Shown in pieces: positions 25,008-29,332 of a stretch of 29,332 nucleotides of DNA. How positions within the stretch are numbered: position 1 is the first letter of the stretch; every line of letters begins with the position of its first letter. The notes beneath the pieces were generated by a model, which saw only the letters and a program-made list of their open reading frames with translations, was not told where the DNA came from and searched no databases. Source of the stretch: CAZAMP01 sp964486455 (GTDB lineage: Bacteria > Eisenbacteria > RBG-16-71-46 > CAZAMP01); assembly GCA_964486455.1 (NCBI GenBank), contig CAZAMP010000050.1, positions 1 to 29,332 of the forward strand, given 5' to 3'. A program made the position numbers and the translations under genes.

Positions 25008-25670
25008 CTAGTTGTAGGCGGCCTTGATGCTGCTCCAGCTCTTCAGCTCAACCGGCGTGGAACCCGGCACGGTCACGGACATGACCCAGTTGCCAGGGAA
25101 ACCAAGCTGATCAACCATCGTGTGGGAGCTCGCACCGCAGGCAGGCGCACGGATGTACGAGGACTGCGCCGAGCTGCTGGTGTCCAGACCCCAACGCATA
25201 CCGACATTGGTCTGCGGCTGGTTGTGTCCGAAGAAGAAACCAGCCGAGTAGATGTCGACGTTGATCGGGGCAGTGTGCGAACCTAGCGACCAATCCATAC
25301 CAGGAGTACGCGAGCCGGCGATCTCAGCACCCGGACCGGCCGGAACCGGACCTTCCCAGCACACGAAGCTGAGAGCGGTGATTGTCGTCGAGACCTGAGT
25401 GTAGATGTAGTAGAAATGGTTGGTCAGCGTGAACGGCGGGACGAAGGTAGCCGTGACACCAACAGCGATGTCATTCGGACCACCCGAGTTACCCGTCGGG
25501 TTCGAGCAACCAAGACCCATCTCAGGAATCAGGTCACCTTGATAGAGATCCGTCGCACGAGGCAGATACTCCGGCGGCGGCATGGTGTTGTAGCCCGGAA
25601 GCGTATCCGCAACCGCGAGACCGGCGACAGATACCGTAAGGACGGCACCAAGCAGTAGACGTGCTAGCAT
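25008..25670 (-). CDS. Secreted protein of unknown family with C-terminal WxxIK tail
   Basis: 220 aa, ATG preceded by AAGGAGGAG. Residues 1-21 form a clear signal peptide (LARLLLGAVLTVSVAGLAVA). The mature chain has aromatic and small residues (TNHFYYIYTQVSTTITALSF, VDIYSAGFFFGHNQPQTN, PGNWVMSVTV), suggesting a beta-sandwich; I do not recognise a family. It ends KSWSSIKAAYN, the shared tail. It has its own strong promoter (25783-25812) and terminator (24948-24978), so it is monocistronic and probably well expressed. Three cysteines remain after the signal. It could be a structural or adhesive surface component, but this is inference. Confidence 0.85.
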   Translation of the reverse strand: MLARLLLGAVLTVSVAGLAVADTLPGYNTMPPPEYLPRATDLYQGDLIPEMGLGCSNPTGNSGGPNDIAVGVTATFVPPFTLTNHFYYIYTQVSTTITALSFVCWEGPVPAGPGAEIAGSRTPGMDWSLGSHTAPINVDIYSAGFFFGHNQPQTNVGMRWGLDTSSSAQSSYIRAPACGASSHTMVDQLGFPGNWVMSVTVPGSTPVELKSWSSIKAAYN

Positions 25671-25782
25671 GTGAAGTCTCCTCCTTCTTGCTGTGGATCA
25701 GGATGCGTGTGAGCTCGTGACCTGGTTATCACTCCCTCACGACACTCGCTGTCCTGCAGACAGTTGCTGCCATACGGACCAA

Positions 25783-25812
25783 ATTATAGCAGAACCCCAG
25801 CGTGCGTGTCAC
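25783..25812 (-). promoter_or_regulatory. Strong sigma-70-type promoter for the 25008 gene
   Basis: On the minus strand: GTGACA (25807-25812), an 18-base spacer, then a perfect TATAAT (25783-25788) preceded by an extended -10 TGC. The leader would be about 105 bases, and reads straight into the ribosome binding site of the secreted protein. Confidence 0.7.
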
Positions 25813-26050
25813 GGCCAAACTGCGGCTAGAGGCCACAATCCACTGGCCTCAATCTACTTCGGCAATTCATCTCGAAAAATTCACAACTGTCTTCATTGAG
25901 CTGCATCGCGTGTCCAGCGATGATGCGCCACTAAAGTATTGCGTTTGGATCCGTTATGGACAGACCGCGCGCCCGGGATGATCCAGGGGTGGGCGCGACC
26001 GCGCGAGCGGGGGTCTTCGACCCGGCCCCCGTCCACAAACGACCGATAAA

Positions 26051-26064
26051 CGAACGCTCGTTCG
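26051..26064. promoter_or_regulatory. Inverted repeat resembling a TetR-type operator
   Basis: CGAACG and CGTTCG flank a 2-base centre. Operators of TetR-family repressors often have this GAACG-NN-CGTTC form. No regulator gene or nearby start codon is visible in the window, so the assignment is weak. Confidence 0.25.
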
Positions 26065-26360
26065 AACTCCTGCCGTTCTCCGCGGCTTCATTCACCGGAA
26101 TGAGGCCGCTAGGTGGCATCGCAGTGACGCCAATACACGACAACTTGGCCTTCCAAGGTAGCCCCACATTCATCCAGCTTCGCCACTCGGAGACGTGCTG
26201 TCCCGCCTGGCGTGACGGCGCACCTGGATCCCGGCAGACGGCGAGGAGCATAAACGACCTCACATCAAGAGGTTCGGGATGTCGCCGGGTCCTTGAGCCG
26301 TGCGAGGACGTGTGGTCAGTACCGTGTGAGGTGGGCAGATGGCGACGCGCCCGGCCCCGG

Positions 26361-27917
26361 CTACCGCCAGGTGGCCAGAAGAAGGGCCTGCTTCTCCGTG
26401 AACCCCTGCTCCTGTGAAAGCGGGATGATTCGCCTGCGAATCCCCAGCCGGGGATCCTCCACCCATCCCGACACCACCGCCGACGGATCGGCGATGAAGA
26501 CGAGATCCGCGCCGCAGTACGTTGGGTTGAAGGGTCGGAAGAACTCCGGAGTCACATGCTTGCGGTGGCCGGTCGACTTCCGTTGGTCGCCGCCCCCATG
26601 CGCGACGACTTCCCGGCTCACGAGTCCGTGCTGGTCATAGATGAACAGACGCGAGTAGTAGCCGACTCCGCCAATGCTGCTGCGAACGAGGGAATCGCCC
26701 GGGCGTGTGTGGATGGAAAGCGCCTTACCGAGACGGGCCCACTTCTCAGCGCGCGTCTTCATGGTCTGCCACTGCTCGAACTCGGTTCTGTGCCCTCCGA
26801 TGTTCCAGCGGAAGTGGAATGCCTCCCGCATCCATGTGGGCGTCACGTGCACATTGAACGCCGGCAGGATCGAAAGGATCACACCGGCCGCCACCGCAAC
26901 CGCCGCGAACGGTAGCCTGAGCCGCTCCGCGCGCTCGATCCGATCGAGGATCAGCCCGAAGAGAACGGCAAAGAACGGCATTGCCGGCACCAGGAACCGT
27001 CCCATGCACATGAAGTCCCCACCAACCAGTATCGCGTACGCGAGGGAGCCGAGAATCACGAGCACGCACTGCCGAGCGAGAAGCGAGTGCCTCCCGCGCA
27101 GCAACCACAAGGACGAGACGAGAATGAGAAGCAACGATGGGATGGTCAGGAAAAGCACGACCACGTAGTTGAGCCCCGCCTGATGCGCCAATGCCGTCAG
27201 GCTGACCTTTGCCTGCGCCGTATTCGGAAGCAGCGCGCCGTGGTAGGTGAGGCGCCATACGACGAGCGCGGCGGCGGCGATCAGGGTCACCAGGCCGGTC
27301 GGCAGATATGGGCGCCACTGATCCCGGCTCCGCTCCCCGCTGAGGACGGCGGCTCCGGCGGCGGCCGACATAATGAGGGCCACCCAGCAGATCCCGTCGG
27401 CTCTCAGCAAGATCACGCAGAGTGCCGCCAATCCGGCCTGAACCGTGCGAACGCGACCGGGAGCGCCCGTGATGCGATCGAACAAGACGAAGATCGCCAG
27501 CGAGAACGCCATTGTGGCCATTCCGCCGGTGGACCAGATGGAAACGGGAGGGAGGACGGCGAAGAAGAGCGCCGCCCCCGCGACCGTCCACGGCGAGGCG
27601 CTCACGCGTTCTCGTGCGAATCGGACGACGAGGATCAGCAACGCGACCGCGACCGTGATCGACAGCACGCGCGACCAGGTTGTGACGTCCCAGCCCAATC
27701 CCTCGACGACCGCCATCAGCAACGCCCAGAGAAGCTCGCTGTAACCCTCGACGGGCGGATCCACGCCGGGGTTGTATCTGAGCCCCGACCCGTTCGCGAG
27801 GTTCTGCGCGTATCTGAACGTTATATATGCATCATCACAGACGAAGCTGAATCGCCTGATTAGCAAAAGTAACAGCGGCAGGGACAAGACGATCGGCACA
27901 AGGCGGGAAACGCGCAT
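26361..27917 (-). CDS. GT-C superfamily membrane glycosyltransferase, AftB/PMT-like
   Basis: 518 aa from ATG 27917. The frame is open further upstream to 28394, but that part runs antiframe through the lipoprotein gene on the same strand and its composition is not protein-like. No clear ribosome binding site is seen at 27917, so the start is tentative. After the first membrane helix comes CDDAYITFRYAQNLANGSGL and then NPGVDPPVEGYSELLW, the acidic DD motif and 'EGYxxxLW' signature of actinobacterial arabinofuranosyl- and related polyprenyl-phosphate-sugar transferases. About ten membrane helices follow to residue 350, then a soluble outer domain (about 375-518; IYDQHGLVSREVVAHGGGDQ). By family it would transfer a lipid-linked sugar at the outer face of the inner membrane; donor and acceptor unknown. 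Follows the lipoprotein gene after 104 bases. Confidence 0.85.
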   Translation of the reverse strand: MRVSRLVPIVLSLPLLLLLIRRFSFVCDDAYITFRYAQNLANGSGLRYNPGVDPPVEGYSELLWALLMAVVEGLGWDVTTWSRVLSITVAVALLILVVRFARERVSASPWTVAGAALFFAVLPPVSIWSTGGMATMAFSLAIFVLFDRITGAPGRVRTVQAGLAALCVILLRADGICWVALIMSAAAGAAVLSGERSRDQWRPYLPTGLVTLIAAAALVVWRLTYHGALLPNTAQAKVSLTALAHQAGLNYVVVLFLTIPSLLLILVSSLWLLRGRHSLLARQCVLVILGSLAYAILVGGDFMCMGRFLVPAMPFFAVLFGLILDRIERAERLRLPFAAVAVAAGVILSILPAFNVHVTPTWMREAFHFRWNIGGHRTEFEQWQTMKTRAEKWARLGKALSIHTRPGDSLVRSSIGGVGYYSRLFIYDQHGLVSREVVAHGGGDQRKSTGHRKHVTPEFFRPFNPTYCGADLVFIADPSAVVSGWVEDPRLGIRRRIIPLSQEQGFTEKQALLLATWR

Positions 27918-28021
27918 GATTCCGGGCTCGGTGATCGATGGACGTGAGTGGTTCCGGGCTCTTTTCGCGGCGATGGTATTGGCCCGTCTACGCGAAGGCA
28001 ACCGGGAATGCGCGTCGCGGA

Positions 28022-28834
28022 TCAGCGTGCCTTGTTGCCGTTGATCGTCACGCGGAACGTCGCCACGCTCGGGTCCGAGCCGACGAGCGACCGTCCGACC
28101 CCTTCTATCGATCCGATGATGGCGCCGCCCGAGACGGTGAGCTGAAAACTGGCCCCCGCGTCGAAGATGAACTGGTCGACGAACTGACCGAGGATGTCGT
28201 GGTTCACCAGAATGCTGAATCCGTTGGCGGCCGACGCTTCGGCGACGTGGGTGTCGGCCAGGAAGCCGCTGAATGTGATGCTTCCATCCTGGTTCTGATT
28301 CGCGAGAATCGTGAAGTAGACCAGGTTGACCGCATCTACGATGTCCGTGCTCTCGAAGAAGACGGGTGAGCAGGCGAACCGGGTGCCGACACACCCATCG
28401 TACCTGAGGTAGACGTCGCCGGGCGGCAGGCCGATCCAGACCGAGCTCCAGATACCGAAATCGCCGTGCTGGTTCGCGGTCCGAGTGCCCAAGAAGATGT
28501 GGACCGGGTTCTGAACGTAGGCGGCCCCGAAGATGATGTCTGCGGGCGCGATCCCCGGAATGACCATGCCCTGCGGCACGGCCATGACGCCCGGTTGCGA
28601 GGCCTTCAGACTGATGGTCGCGGGCGATGCGCTCAAGGCCATCGGCTTCGCACCCGTCAGGGCCGCTGTGATCTCCGCGTCATACGTAACGTCGTAGTCA
28701 CCCATGACGTCCTGGAGCGCGGTGGGAATGTTGGACGGCGTATCCTGCGGCTGATTCGGACTGTCGTCTTTGCCGCAGCCGGTGATGCCCATTGCCAGGA
28801 ACGCGAATACGATCGCTAAGCATACCCTTGCCAT
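28022..28834 (-). CDS. Lipoprotein of unknown function
   Basis: 270 aa. The ATG at 28834 has GGGAGG 7 bases upstream, and the product opens ARVCLAIVFAFLAMGITG-C20, a canonical lipobox (I-T-G-C) followed by GKDDSPNQP, a linker typical of surface-directed lipoproteins. A longer frame to 28906 would put 24 arginine-rich residues ahead of the signal. The remainder (about 45-270) alternates polar and hydrophobic residues, as in a beta-sandwich or beta-barrel-like fold (NLVYFTILANQNQDGSITF, ASFQLTVSGGAIIGSIEGVG). I do not recognise a family. It lacks both the WxxIK tail and the FlgD domain, in line with lipid anchoring instead. The glycosyltransferase follows on the same strand. Confidence 0.85.
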   Translation of the reverse strand: MARVCLAIVFAFLAMGITGCGKDDSPNQPQDTPSNIPTALQDVMGDYDVTYDAEITAALTGAKPMALSASPATISLKASQPGVMAVPQGMVIPGIAPADIIFGAAYVQNPVHIFLGTRTANQHGDFGIWSSVWIGLPPGDVYLRYDGCVGTRFACSPVFFESTDIVDAVNLVYFTILANQNQDGSITFSGFLADTHVAEASAANGFSILVNHDILGQFVDQFIFDAGASFQLTVSGGAIIGSIEGVGRSLVGSDPSVATFRVTINGNKAR

Positions 28835-29332
28835 GGCTGACCTCCCGGCTGTCGTTGCCCCCCGGCGCGTGTTCACGACCGTGGCTGCTGCCACTCGGGC
28901 CGACACGGTCGCTCAAGCGGGCGGCACCCTCAGGGCGTGATTCTACACCAAGACCGCGATGGTGAGGAGCGGTTCAGCGGACACAAGAGGCGGCGAACGG
29001 CAAGAACATCCCCTGACGATCTTCCGATGCAGACTGGCCTCGCCTCGCCTCTATCAGCGGCGGAGATCAGCCACTTCAATCGGGCAACCAGCTTAGAAGC
29101 AAGATCTTACACGGAGATTTCCTGACAAAGTCGATGAAGCGATCAGAAGGTGCGACCGGTCTCTCCGACGCCACGCCACGTCGCGCCGCGTCGCGTCGCG
29201 GGCGGATCATGGCTCCGGAGGCGGAATTCGGCTGGCTCCGGGGGCCAACTCGTGTTAGAATCTATAGTTACTTGAAAGTCAGTTTTTCCCGCCTCGTTCA
29301 CTCTCGTTGGGTGGCTGGGTTGATGGGTTAAG
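28835..29332. promoter_or_regulatory. Right-end intergenic region
   Basis: A TAGAAT at 28940-28945 on the minus strand could be the -10 for the lipoprotein gene, with a leader of about 100 bases and a weak -35. The rest (to the right edge) has short plus-strand frames (28937-29125, 29134-29331) without ribosome binding sites or protein-like composition; I see no supported gene. It includes the pentamer repeat at 29168-29197 and an AT-rich stretch near 29250-29290. Confidence 0.35.
29168..29197 (+). repeat. Six tandem pentamers of RCGYC
   Basis: The units read ACGCC, ACGCC, ACGTC, GCGCC, GCGTC, GCGTC: a 5-base period with transitions only at positions 1 and 4. No frame across it looks coding, so it is a small intergenic tandem repeat. 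Confidence 0.6.

Larger units (their letters stand above)
25671..26360. other. 690-base region without a convincing gene
   Basis: Apart from the promoter at 25783-25812, I find no gene I can support. Overlapping frames of 153 codons (25956-26417, plus) and 110 codons (25931-26263, minus) are open, but have no ribosome binding site, export signal or recognisable domain. The plus frame also runs into the 3' end of the glycosyltransferase on the other strand. A symmetric element, CGAACG-ct-CGTTCG, lies at 26051-26064. A relic gene or non-coding RNA cannot be excluded. Confidence 0.4.

Noticed and set aside
25931..26417. Overlapping opposite-strand frames of 110 and 153 codons as genes or a transposase relic
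   Set aside because: No ribosome binding site, terminal repeats or recognisable motif; left as unassigned intergenic DNA.
27918..28394. Upstream extension of the second GT-C glycosyltransferase
   Set aside because: It would overlap the lipoprotein gene on the same strand in another frame and lacks membrane-protein composition.
1..29332. CRISPR array, tRNA, rRNA or insertion sequence
   Set aside because: I found no regularly spaced direct repeats, cloverleaf-like segments, rRNA-like conserved stretches or transposase motifs.

Overview
The window is GC-rich bacterial DNA (GC-poor stretches are confined to intergenic DNA). It has no rRNA, tRNA, CRISPR array or transposase that I can see. Three secreted products end, or ended, in a FlgD-like Ig sorting domain. 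There are also right-handed beta-helix proteins, a CotH/lamin-tail protein, DUF3857 transglutaminase-like proteins and several TPR fusions. This mix fits the FCB side of the tree, such as Eisenbacteria, Krumholzibacteriota or Latescibacteria-like lineages. That placement is inferred from protein architecture, not from a marker gene.

Layout, left to right. A secreted beta-helix protein runs off the left edge (minus strand). It is followed by a large secreted LTD-CotH-LTD-FlgD protein (minus). A probable five-gene plus-strand operon spans 5046-11985: an active-looking DUF3857/transglutaminase, an overlapping paralogue that has lost the catalytic Cys, a DUF6599-like secreted protein, a Tat-exported DUF362 protein with a FlgD tail, and a small Cys-rich secreted protein. 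Convergent to it is an AsmA-family protein (minus). Divergent from AsmA is a GT-C glycosyltransferase-TPR fusion (plus). Its 3' end overlaps the end of an ECF sigma / zinc-finger anti-sigma pair (minus). Next come a decayed metallophosphoesterase with an intact FlgD tail, a beta-helix protein (minus), a lipoprotein operon (double-parvulin PPIase plus sulfatase-like/TPR protein, minus), a monocistronic secreted protein with its own strong promoter and terminator (minus), a second GT-C glycosyltransferase (minus) and a lipoprotein (minus).

The common theme is the cell envelope. Nearly every gene product carries a Sec, Tat or lipoprotein signal or membrane segments, and the chaperone-like (parvulin), AsmA and ECF sigma/anti-sigma genes fit envelope biogenesis and stress control. 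The most striking observation is a short C-terminal motif shared by four otherwise unrelated secreted proteins: [ST]-W-[GST]-x-[ILM]-K-[AT]-x-[FYH]. It sits at the extreme C-terminus, where other secreted proteins in the window carry a FlgD-like domain instead. I suggest it is a second sorting or anchoring tag.

Several start codons were moved from the longest possible start to an internal one with a good ribosome binding site and signal peptide. Two or three genes appear to use TTG.
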